A stretch of DNA of 7,318 nucleotides from a halophilic archaeon J07HX64. Its GTDB lineage: Archaea; Halobacteriota; Halobacteria; Halobacteriales; Haloarculaceae. How positions within the stretch are numbered: position 1 is the first letter of the stretch; the number at the start of each line of letters is the position of its first letter. The DNA lies in assembly GCA_000416085.1 (NCBI GenBank), contig KE356579.1, forward strand, positions 1,617,699 to 1,625,016, read 5' to 3'. Positions 1-5,258 of the stretch are shown in pieces. A model generated the notes under the pieces. That model was given only the letters and a program-made list of their open reading frames with translations. It was not told the DNA's origin and ran no database searches. Both the position numbers and the translations under genes were made by a program.

Positions 1-150
1 CGATGCTGACATCCTCCGACGGCCGAAACCACGGGGTTCCCACACTGGGGATTGAATCCACGAGCAGGAGGAGGTTCACAGGTTCGTCGTCACGTGGGAC
101 GATGACCCGCGTTTCGGGTTGTGCCAGTCCAGCCTGCCTCAGACAGCGGT
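1..150 (-). ncRNA. Possible remnant of the TnpB guide-RNA (omega/reRNA, sotRNA) scaffold and element right end
   Basis: In IS200/IS605 elements the guide RNA comes from the 3' end of tnpB plus the right end. In Halobacterium, sense overlapping transcripts were described at the 3' ends of IS1341-type genes. The minus-strand segment keeps a small stem, CCCA/TGGG with a 3-base loop at 39-49. It ends in CGGAGGATGTCA (about 20-9), resembling the GGAGGATGTCA that often closes haloarchaeal IS1341 elements. The guide would lie to the left of position 1, outside the window. Expression cannot be seen from sequence. Confidence 0.35.
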
Positions 151-350
151 TTCGAGAACTTGCCCGGGGCTCGTTTGCCGATATTCAGCGTGTTGCGAAC
201 AAAACGTTTGCCTACCTCGGAAGATCTCCGATTTTCGAATATACCGTTCTTCTCCGCGTCGTCGTCCAGCCCACACCCGGGACACTCAAACCCTCCCTGC
301 GTCTCTCGAACACCCTCGCAGGCACACCGATCGCACGTCTTCGACGTGTC
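1..350 (-). pseudogene. tnpB: 3' remnant of an IS1341-type tnpB (IS200/IS605 group), frameshifted and 5'-truncated
   Basis: Read on the minus strand, 350 down to 1. The segment opens with a TnpB-type zinc ribbon: TSKTCDRC at 347-324, then FECPGCG at 290-270, giving two C-x2-C pairs. DDDAEKN at 266-246 follows, carrying the acidic position of the third RuvC motif. TnpB proteins usually run from this motif straight into NAAxNIG; here about 17 extra codons intervene before LNIGKR near 190. After SEAG, near 130, the frame is lost. The next frame continues as LAQPETRVIVPRDDEP and reads open to position 1 with no stop, which resembles the tail of haloarchaeal TnpB proteins. About 300 N-terminal residues, with the first two RuvC acidic residues, are absent. 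The zinc-ribbon frame stays open upstream of 350 but is not recognisable as TnpB there. TnpB is an RNA-guided nuclease; this copy should be dead. The family call is from remembered motifs. Confidence 0.75.
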
Positions 351-439
351 GCACTCGCCTATCAACTGCATTGCCCACGAGTCCCGACAGGACCCGGACG
401 GGTGGGGTCCGACCCGTCTGCAGGCGGAACAGGCCGAGT

Positions 440-516
440 GCCTCGGGGTCGTACGGAAATCTTCGATTTCCGTGATGACGAGAGACGGAGTCTCTCGAAT
501 CACTTGACCCCGAGGC
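440..516. repeat. Nested inverted repeats forming a perfect three-way junction
   Basis: An 11-base outer inverted repeat, GCCTCGGGGTC at 440-450 and GACCCCGAGGC at 506-516, encloses two perfect hairpins. The first is ACGGAAATC at 453-461 and GATTTCCGT at 465-473, with loop TTC. The second is CGAGAGAC at 479-486 and GTCTCTCG at 490-497, with loop GGA. This gives 28 Watson-Crick pairs in 77 bases with short linkers, and G-T pairs could extend the outer stem at both ends. It lies just beyond the tnpB remnant. It may be a terminus or non-autonomous derivative of an IS200/IS605-like element, whose transposases recognise single-stranded hairpins, or a structured RNA. The fold is plain in the sequence; its origin is inferred. 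Confidence 0.7.
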
Positions 517-592
517 GGTTCACAAGCGCCACTGCAAGTACGTCTGCCCGAACCACGGGCCGGTGTACGACTGCTCCGACCCGCTCGCGTGA
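479..592 (+). pseudogene. C-terminal fragment of a Cys/His-rich, zinc-ribbon-like protein
   Basis: From 506 the plus strand reads 28 codons with strongly GC-biased third positions, ending at TGA 590-592. The peptide carries HCKYVCPNHGPVYDC, with three Cys and two nearby His that could bind zinc. The frame is closed by two adjacent stops at 473-478. No ATG, GTG or TTG follows until a GTG inside the motif, so the fragment has no usable start. Its beginning coincides with the right arm of the 440-516 structure, as if insertion of mobile DNA had cut off the rest of the gene. I do not recognise the parent family. It could also be chance, although the codon bias and the Cys/His spacing argue against that. 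Confidence 0.35.
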
Positions 593-597
593 GCGTC

Positions 598-635
598 TGA
601 CCTCCTGCGGTGAAAGCCGAGGCTTTCGCCTCGAG
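598..635 (-). other. Hairpin cluster; possible terminator or second element right end
   Basis: Two overlapping perfect hairpins share sequence: GAAAGCC/GGCTTTC (612-618, 621-627) and CGAGGC/GCCTCG (618-623, 628-633). On the minus strand the second has a GAAA tetraloop. It begins 31 bases after the stop of the IF5A-cupredoxin gene, so it could end that transcript, though no long T run follows. The minus-strand sequence then continues CGCAGGAGGTCA, loosely like the right-end signature near positions 9-20. Both readings are tentative. Confidence 0.35.
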
Positions 636-663
636 GTTCGGTAACCACTCTGCGCCGCGTCTC

Positions 664-1140
664 TCAGTCCTCGACGACGACGACACAGAACTGTTCGTGA
701 ACAGTACAGCGCACGATGTGTGTTCCCGCCGTCCGGAACGTGTGTTCGAACGTCTGGCCCACACCCGTGACACGCTCACCCGACAGCTCTGCGCTCTCCG
801 CGGCGAGACGGTGCGGTTCGGTGTCCTCCCACAGCCAGACGACACTCTCACCGGTGGCTATCTGGACCACAGCCGGGTCGAACTGTTTTTCGCCCTCGCT
901 AACACTCACGATAGGGTTGCGGGCGGGACTGAACTCCGGGACCTCGACACGGCTGTCCTCCGGCTGGTTGACCTTGCGGGTTGGTCCGTCCGGGAGCACA
1001 CTCATCTCGATGGTCACCTTTCCCGATCCGTGTTTGCCACCCGAGGAGGTTGCGGTCGACGAGACGAGACAGAGCTCCCCGTCGAAGACGAGCAGCTCTC
1101 CCTCCTCCATCTCCTCGATATCTCGGTCGGTGGTCTCCAT
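664..1140 (-). CDS. IF5A-type N-domain fused to halocyanin-like cupredoxin domain
   Basis: A 158-residue acidic protein with no signal peptide or membrane segment, so probably cytosolic. Residues 8-70 resemble the N-terminal SH3-like domain of archaeal IF5A. GELLVFDGELCLV aligns with the usual GSYVMIEDTPCKI. SSGGKHGSGK at 32-41 contains the loop whose Lys (K36 here) becomes hypusine or deoxyhypusine in IF5A. RKVNQPEDSRVEVP at 55-68 matches RSLSQPVDAKVWVP. Where IF5A continues into an OB-fold domain, this protein has residues 71-158 resembling halocyanin: QFDPAVVQIATGESVVWLW, then H110, and RCTVHEQ with C145 and H148 as likely copper ligands. The Met that normally follows is absent and the loop is shortened to HEQFC. 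The ATG at 1140 is chosen because the IF5A homology starts just after it and a TATA-like box lies 24-31 bases upstream. An extended frame upstream lacks homology and overlaps the divergent gene. The domain calls are motif readings; the function is unknown. Confidence 0.8.
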   Translation of the reverse strand: METTDRDIEEMEEGELLVFDGELCLVSSTATSSGGKHGSGKVTIEMSVLPDGPTRKVNQPEDSRVEVPEFSPARNPIVSVSEGEKQFDPAVVQIATGESVVWLWEDTEPHRLAAESAELSGERVTGVGQTFEHTFRTAGTHIVRCTVHEQFCVVVVED

Positions 1141-1163
1141 TGCTCGTCTGTCGTGCAGTGGCG

Positions 1164-1171
1164 GATAAATA
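1164..1171 (-). promoter_or_regulatory. TATA-like box of the IF5A-cupredoxin gene
   Basis: TATTTATC on the minus strand lies 24-31 bases before the ATG at 1140. That spacing predicts transcription starting at or next to the A of ATG, a leaderless mRNA as is common in haloarchaea. The sequence is an AT island in a GC-rich 113-base divergent intergenic region. Confidence 0.65.
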
Positions 1172-1253
1172 GCTGTTGTTAGGACCGACACAGCGGCGAT
1201 ATCCCCGGCACGGTCGGCGGCAGTTTTTCCGCCGGGGTCTACTATGTGAGTCT

Positions 1254-3065
1254 GTGTCCGAACAGCAGTCGATCGAGGCGTTCCTCGAGCTACCGGGCGC
1301 CCGGGCGGGGGTGGCGTCACCGGACGGGGAACGCGTGGCGTTCTACCACGAACAGGGGCAGAACCGGGAACTGTGTGTGCTCGACGTGGCAACCGGGGAG
1401 TACGAGCGGCTGGCCGGCGGGGAGTCGGGTCCACAGATGGGTGGTCACCTCGCCTGGCGTGGCGACGGCGAGGCGGTCCTCTGTCACGCACGTCGAGGGC
1501 CGGACCAGACAGACGACATCTACGCGGTCGGTCTCGACGGCGGTGTCCGTCCCGTTGTCACCCGGGATGGGCGCTGTCTCCTGACCGATGTCTCCGCAGA
1601 CAGCCGCCAACTTCTGTTCCTGCACGAGAGAGAGGGAGAGAACACCCTCTGTCGGCACGACAGTCGGACCGGTGAGACGGTCCAACTGGTCACACAGGGG
1701 AACGTACAGGGGGCGAAGATGTCACCGGACGGTGAACGGGTCGCCTACACCACGACGGGGGAAACCGGGGGCCGTGGTGTCGAGAGCGCGGATGTCCGTG
1801 TGGTGAACCGCCGCGGCGAGAACCCGGTCGAACTGCCGCTCGAGCGGACGGGGGTCGGTATCAGGGGCTGGACAGAGGGTCGACTGCTGGTCGACTCGCG
1901 GGGGGTCGACCAGCCGAGTTGTGGTGTCATCCGACTCGGCGGGGACGGCACCGGCGACGCCACACTGTGTATCGAGAGCGAGCGCTGGGTCGGGAGTGAC
2001 ACACACCGGGAGCACCCGATACAGTTCCTCGGGACCGACCGTGTCCTGGCCGAGCGGGTGACCGAACGGGCGACGCTCGTGCCGGTCGTGCACAGTCTCA
2101 CCGGCGGTGCGACCGTGCTGAGTGTGGACGACGGTGTCGCGGACTTCGCCGGCGAGGGGTACGGCGCGACACTCGCCGACGGGAGTCTCCTCGTCGGCTA
2201 CCGCTCACCGGATACCACAGCGGGTCTCTACCGGTACGATCCGGTTGCAGGCGAGTCCCAGCCCCTGTTCGAACCCGACAGCGGGGCGTTCGGCTCCGAC
2301 CCGTTCGTCGATGCCGAACACGTCGCGATAGAGTCCGGGGACGGTAGTGTCGGCGGGATTCTGTACCGGCGGAGCGAGACCGGGGAGCCGTCACCGGTCG
2401 TTGTCCGGGTTTCGGGGTCACCGCGTCGCACCACACTCCAGCGGTTCGACCCGTCGACACAGTATCTCCTGCGGCGGGGGTACAGTGTCCTCTGGGTCAA
2501 CCAGCGCGGCGCGACCCGGTATCTGCGGTCCGGGCAGGAGTCCCTCCGGGGGGAGTTCGGCAGCGGGGACCAGCGTGACATCGCCGCCGTGGCCGACTGG
2601 CTCGCGGGTCGAGACTGGGTCGACGAGAGCCGTCTCGGCATCACCGGTCGCCACTACGGCGGCTACTGTGCGTACATGCAACTGCTGAGAGACGACACCC
2701 GTTTCGCCGCCGGTGTCGCGTGGGCGGGTCTCGGCAACCTGGTGGCACTCCACCGGAACGAGGCAACCGACCGGCGGGTGCGTGACGAGTTGGAACAACT
2801 GCTCAAAGGGGACAAGGGGACCTGGCGAGAGCGGAGTCCGGTCGAACACCTCGAGCGCCTCCGGACACCCCTTGCTGTTGTACACGCTGTCGAGGACAGC
2901 AACATCCCGGTCGAACAGTCACGACAGATGCGGACAGCACTCCGCGAGACCGGGTTCGAGGAGGGTGACGAGTTCGAGTATCACGAACTGGCGGAGTCAG
3001 AGACTGCGAGCCGTACCGCCGTGGGCTATCAGATCCTCGGGGATTTCCTCGACCGCAGGCTATGA
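1254..3065 (+). CDS. S9 (prolyl oligopeptidase) family protein, catalytic Ser and His replaced
   Basis: A 603-residue protein with no signal peptide. Residues 1-370 contain repeated SPDGERVA-type blades (22-29, 157-164) and ADSRQLLFL, as in the TolB/beta-propeller half of S9 peptidases. Residues 380-603 match the alpha/beta-hydrolase half: YLLRRGYSVLWVNQRGATRY, GDQRDIAAVADWLAGRDWVD, then TPLAVVHAVEDSNIPVEQSRQM and a final FLDRRL. The usual G-x-S-x-G-G elbow is GRHYGG at 465-470, so the nucleophile is H467. The oxyanion HGGP region is VSGSP. The acid D548 is kept. The position of the usual GHGF histidine falls in ELAESETAS, about E581. It is therefore probably a pseudoenzyme with a binding or scaffolding role. 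The GTG at 1254 is chosen because the protein beginning SEQQSIEAF starts like the family. An ATG at 1176 would add a non-conserved, Arg-rich tail inside the divergent promoter region. No clear TATA box was found. Confidence 0.85.
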   Translation: MSEQQSIEAFLELPGARAGVASPDGERVAFYHEQGQNRELCVLDVATGEYERLAGGESGPQMGGHLAWRGDGEAVLCHARRGPDQTDDIYAVGLDGGVRPVVTRDGRCLLTDVSADSRQLLFLHEREGENTLCRHDSRTGETVQLVTQGNVQGAKMSPDGERVAYTTTGETGGRGVESADVRVVNRRGENPVELPLERTGVGIRGWTEGRLLVDSRGVDQPSCGVIRLGGDGTGDATLCIESERWVGSDTHREHPIQFLGTDRVLAERVTERATLVPVVHSLTGGATVLSVDDGVADFAGEGYGATLADGSLLVGYRSPDTTAGLYRYDPVAGESQPLFEPDSGAFGSDPFVDAEHVAIESGDGSVGGILYRRSETGEPSPVVVRVSGSPRRTTLQRFDPSTQYLLRRGYSVLWVNQRGATRYLRSGQESLRGEFGSGDQRDIAAVADWLAGRDWVDESRLGITGRHYGGYCAYMQLLRDDTRFAAGVAWAGLGNLVALHRNEATDRRVRDELEQLLKGDKGTWRERSPVEHLERLRTPLAVVHAVEDSNIPVEQSRQMRTALRETGFEEGDEFEYHELAESETASRTAVGYQILGDFLDRRL

Positions 3066-3068
3066 ACC

Positions 3069-3083
3069 GACCCAGTTTGGGTC
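3069..3083 (+). terminator. Short hairpin just after the S9 gene
   Basis: GACCCA and TGGGTC form a perfect 6-base stem with loop GTT, starting 4 bases after the stop codon. There is no T run after it, so termination is only suggested. Confidence 0.3.
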
Positions 3084-3150
3084 CACCTGCTCTGGCAGTG
3101 CACCGTGCGAGCGCGAAAACTACTCCAGGGAGGGCAACCGATTACAGTGT

Positions 3151-3831
3151 ATGGAGGATGTGGTCTGTTCCTGGAGCGGGGGAAAAGAGAGCACGCTCGC
3201 GCTTGAGTCGGTGCTGAAAGAGACGTCGTTCGAGGTGGCGGCTCTGATGACCACCGCGGTCGAGGGCGCAGATCGAATGAGTATCCACGGTGTTCGTCTC
3301 GAACTGCTCGAACGGCAGGCGAGTGCGCTCGGCTTCCCGCTGGATATCGTCAGGATCCCCGAGAACGCAACCGGCGAGGAGTACATACAGACGATGACCG
3401 ACGTGTTCTCGGGGTACGTCGAGACGGGCGTCGACCGACTGATCCTCGGTGACGTGTTCGCCGACGACGACCCGGATTTCAGAGGGACCGCGATGGAGTC
3501 GACAGGTCTGTCGTCGTACTGTCCACTGCTCGACGCGGAGACCGGTGATCTCGTCCGGCGATTCGTGAGTGGTGGCTACGAGGCCGTCACGGTCGCCGTC
3601 GACGAGAGTCTCGGGCGTGGGTTCGCCGGTCGGACGGTCGACGGAGAGTTTCTCGAGGACCTGCCAGAGACTGCCGACCCTGCCGGTGAGACCGGTGAGT
3701 ACCACACGTTCGTCTGTGACGGCCCGGTGTTCGACCGTCGTGTTGCGTTCGAACGCGGCGATATCGTCGAACGAGACACTGTGAGCGGGGCGATGGTGTA
3801 CGCAGACCTGGTCCCGGCAGAGACCACGTGA
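3151..3831 (+). CDS. dph6: Dph6-like diphthine-ammonia ligase (ATP-pyrophosphatase family)
   Basis: A 226-residue protein, the normal size for archaeal members. Dph6 uses ATP and ammonia for the last step of diphthamide formation on a histidine of elongation factor 2. The PP-loop is SWSGGKES at 7-14, with Glu where Asp is usual. GDVFADDDPDFR at 100-111 and the following PLLDAETGDLVRRFVSGGYEAV occupy the place of the family's central motifs. GEYHTFVCDGPVF at 182-194 is the family's C-terminal signature. The ATG at 3151 places the PP-loop seven residues in, as expected. The gene lies 85 bases after the S9 gene in the same direction, with only a weak A-rich stretch (3116-3123) as a possible promoter, so it may be partly cotranscribed. 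It converges on the B12-binding gene with 44 bases between stops. A paralogue with another substrate is possible. Confidence 0.85.
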   Translation: MEDVVCSWSGGKESTLALESVLKETSFEVAALMTTAVEGADRMSIHGVRLELLERQASALGFPLDIVRIPENATGEEYIQTMTDVFSGYVETGVDRLILGDVFADDDPDFRGTAMESTGLSSYCPLLDAETGDLVRRFVSGGYEAVTVAVDESLGRGFAGRTVDGEFLEDLPETADPAGETGEYHTFVCDGPVFDRRVAFERGDIVERDTVSGAMVYADLVPAETT

Positions 3832-3875
3832 CGCCTCTGGAGCGTGTGGACCGGGCAATGACCGCAGTTGTCGGT

Positions 3876-4286
3876 TCAGTATCGCGGGGCGTTCTCGCGC
3901 ACGAACTCGACAATCTCGTCGAGTGAGGCCCCCGGCCCGAAGATCGCCTCCACACCCAGTTCCCGTAACCGGTCTTCCTCACCGACTATCCCCCCGACAA
4001 TAATCATCGTATCGTCGAACGCATTATACTCTCTCAGTCCGTCTACAACCTTCGGAACGTGCGTGTGCTCGGCACCCGAGTGGATGGAGATACCGATGAC
4101 GTTCACGTCCTCCTGGACTGCCATCTGGACCACCTCCTCCGGGGTCCGGTGGAGACCCGAGTACACCACCTCGAACCCTGCGTCCCGGAACTTCCGGCTT
4201 ATTATATTCGCCCCCCGGTCGTGGCCGTCGAGACCGACCTTCGCGACCAGCACTCGGATCGGGGGACTGTCTTGCTCGGCTGGCAT
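3876..4286 (-). CDS. mcmA2: B12-binding (small/C-terminal) subunit of methylmalonyl-CoA mutase-type enzyme
   Basis: A 136-residue stand-alone cobalamin-binding domain. In archaea it pairs with a separate large subunit to interconvert methylmalonyl-CoA and succinyl-CoA. VLVAKVGLDGHDRGA contains the D-x-H-x-x-G motif (D20, H22, G25), where His is the lower axial ligand to cobalt. VVGGI-type glycines lie at 97-100 and FGPGASLDEIVEFV closes the fold. The usual S-x-L motif is S67-I-H69, so Leu is replaced by His. The ATG at 4286 is preferred; a GTG two codons upstream (4292) is an alternative. No large subunit and no MeaB/ArgK chaperone gene is visible in the window. The adenosyltransferase that makes its cofactor lies 252 bases upstream on the same strand. 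A partner role with another B12 mutase cannot be excluded. Confidence 0.88.
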   Translation of the reverse strand: MPAEQDSPPIRVLVAKVGLDGHDRGANIISRKFRDAGFEVVYSGLHRTPEEVVQMAVQEDVNVIGISIHSGAEHTHVPKVVDGLREYNAFDDTMIIVGGIVGEEDRLRELGVEAIFGPGASLDEIVEFVRENAPRY

Positions 4287-4322
4287 GGTCACCGGCTCTA
4301 CCGAACAGGTAGTTTCCTCCGG

Positions 4323-4330
4323 TGTATATG
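4323..4330 (-). promoter_or_regulatory. TATA-like box of the B12-binding subunit gene
   Basis: CATATACA on the minus strand lies 37-44 bases before the ATG at 4286, predicting a leader of about 12 bases. A 5-base hairpin, CTACC/GGTAG at 4298-4312, lies between the box and the start. A GGAGG at 4317-4321 is too far upstream for a ribosome-binding site. Confidence 0.45.
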
Positions 4331-4419
4331 CTCTTCGACAGTGGCCGATGTCGTCGATGGCTGGACATGAATGTCTTTGCGGGTGACACTCGATATCGCA
4401 CGCGGGCCCGGCGTAGGAA

Positions 4420-4439
4420 CCCGCCGACCGGGCGGCGGG
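4420..4439. other. GC-rich 7-base hairpin in the pduO-mcmA2 gap
   Basis: CCCGCCG at 4420-4426 and CGGCGGG at 4433-4439 form a perfect stem with a 6-base loop. It sits in the 252-base gap between the two cobalamin genes, which otherwise holds a terminator and a promoter and no convincing gene. I see no cobalamin riboswitch (B12 box). The hairpin could be a regulatory or termination structure. Confidence 0.35.
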
Positions 4440-4495
4440 CCGCCCCGCTCACGGCGATTGTGGCCCTCGGATCGGGTCCCCGTCCACCGTCGGTG

Positions 4496-4537
4496 AAAAA
4501 CGGGAGCAGGTCGTCGCCCGTCTCTGTCTGTCTCCCG
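4496..4537 (-). terminator. Probable terminator of the cobalamin adenosyltransferase gene
   Basis: Just after the pduO stop, the minus strand carries CGGGAG (4537-4532) and CTCCCG (4506-4501), an inverted repeat with a 25-base spacer. TTTTT follows at once at 4500-4496. A T run after GC-rich sequence fits archaeal termination. It supports separate transcription of pduO and the downstream B12-binding gene. Confidence 0.5.
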
Positions 4538-4538
4538 C

Positions 4539-5072
4539 TTAGTACGTTGGCTCGGACTCGGACTCACCCTCGCGGCTGTTGACGAGACGGGCGAAGGTGA
4601 ACAGCACGTCCGAGAGGCGGTTGAGGTAGGACAGCGCCGTCTCGTTCACGTACTCGTCGTCCGGGATGGCGACTACACGGCGCTCTGCTCGCCGGCAGAC
4701 CGACCGGGCGTAGTGGAGTTGACTCCCCGCGTCGCCGCCACCCGGGACGATGAAGTGCGCGAGCGGGTCCAACTCCTCGTCGGCGGTGTCTATCCACTCC
4801 TCGAGGAGTTCGGTGTGGTCCGCTGTTATCTCCGGGCTGTCGGCGTCCTCGTCGGGTGTCGCCAGCTCCGCCTGAACTATGTGGAGGTGGTTCTGGACGG
4901 TTTCGAGATGTGCGTCAACATCGCTGTGTCCGGTTGGGACTGTGTGTCCGAGGAGCGCGTTCGTCTCGTCGACAGTCCCGTAGGCCTCGATTCGGGGGTT
5001 CGTCTTCGAGACACGGCTCTCGCCTCTGAGGTCGGTCTGACCCTCGTCACCTCGGCGTGTGTATATTCGCAT
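4539..5072 (-). CDS. pduO: PduO-type cob(I)alamin adenosyltransferase
   Basis: A 177-residue cytosolic enzyme that transfers the adenosyl group of ATP to cob(I)alamin, giving adenosylcobalamin. The N-terminus YTRRGDEGQTDLRG holds the family's ATP-binding motif. RVSKTNPRIEAYGTVDETNA at 20-39 is the second conserved block and contains D35. F107, R123, R127 (in ARSVCRRAERRVV) and N151 (in YLNRLSDVLFTFARLVN) correspond by motif to residues known to bind ATP or cobalamin in Lactobacillus PduO. The length is normal. The ATG at 5072 is chosen because the ATP motif follows within four residues and a TATA box lies upstream. Residues added by an earlier start show no homology. The product is the cofactor of the mutase whose B12-binding subunit is encoded next on the strand. 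Confidence 0.93.
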   Translation of the reverse strand: MRIYTRRGDEGQTDLRGESRVSKTNPRIEAYGTVDETNALLGHTVPTGHSDVDAHLETVQNHLHIVQAELATPDEDADSPEITADHTELLEEWIDTADEELDPLAHFIVPGGGDAGSQLHYARSVCRRAERRVVAIPDDEYVNETALSYLNRLSDVLFTFARLVNSREGESESEPTY

Positions 5073-5107
5073 ACCCGGGCTACGGCTGTGTTTCACTTCA
5101 AGCGTGT

Positions 5108-5115
5108 GATTATAC
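5108..5115 (-). promoter_or_regulatory. TATA box of the pduO gene
   Basis: GTATAATC on the minus strand lies 36-43 bases before the ATG at 5072, giving an expected leader of roughly 10-15 bases. It is the only AT-rich octamer in this GC-rich intergenic region. Confidence 0.6.
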
Positions 5116-5128
5116 CGCAGCGCGATGA

Positions 5129-5145
5129 GGGTAGTCGGGGTAGTC
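5129..5145. repeat. Direct repeat upstream of the pduO promoter
   Basis: GGGTAGTC occurs at 5129-5136 and again at 5138-5145, a 9-base period. Read on the minus strand it is GACTACCC twice, ending 14 bases upstream of the TATA box, where an archaeal activator could bind. The rest of the 186-base gap (5073-5258) holds a small CCCCG/CGGGG hairpin at 5173-5186 and no gene. Confidence 0.35.
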
Positions 5146-5258
5146 AGCCCCGGCAGAACGGGCGTGCCGGAGCCCCGGACGCGGGGATTGTGGTCAGATC
5201 TCTCCGGGTCGGTCGGGTCCTCCCGAATCAACTGCGTCCGGTCTACCTGTTGTGATAG

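Noticed and set aside
90..851. A continuous 253-codon minus-strand frame through the tnpB remnant
   Set aside because: Only its last third is TnpB-like; the rest overlaps the fusion gene in another frame and is a chance open frame.
1141..1491. N-terminal extension of the IF5A-cupredoxin frame
   Set aside because: It is Pro/Arg-rich, has no homology, runs through the divergent promoter into the S9 gene, and a TATA box fits the ATG at 1140.
2713..3150. Upstream extension of the Dph6 frame
   Set aside because: It overlaps the end of the S9 gene in another frame; the PP-loop begins seven residues after the ATG at 3151, as usual.
4293..4538. Possible cobalamin riboswitch or small gene
   Set aside because: No B12 box or matching fold is visible and no frame has convincing start, bias or motif; the gap is explained by a terminator, a hairpin and a promoter.
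4713..5255. A 180-codon plus-strand open frame
   Set aside because: It is antisense to pduO, whose motifs are unmistakable.
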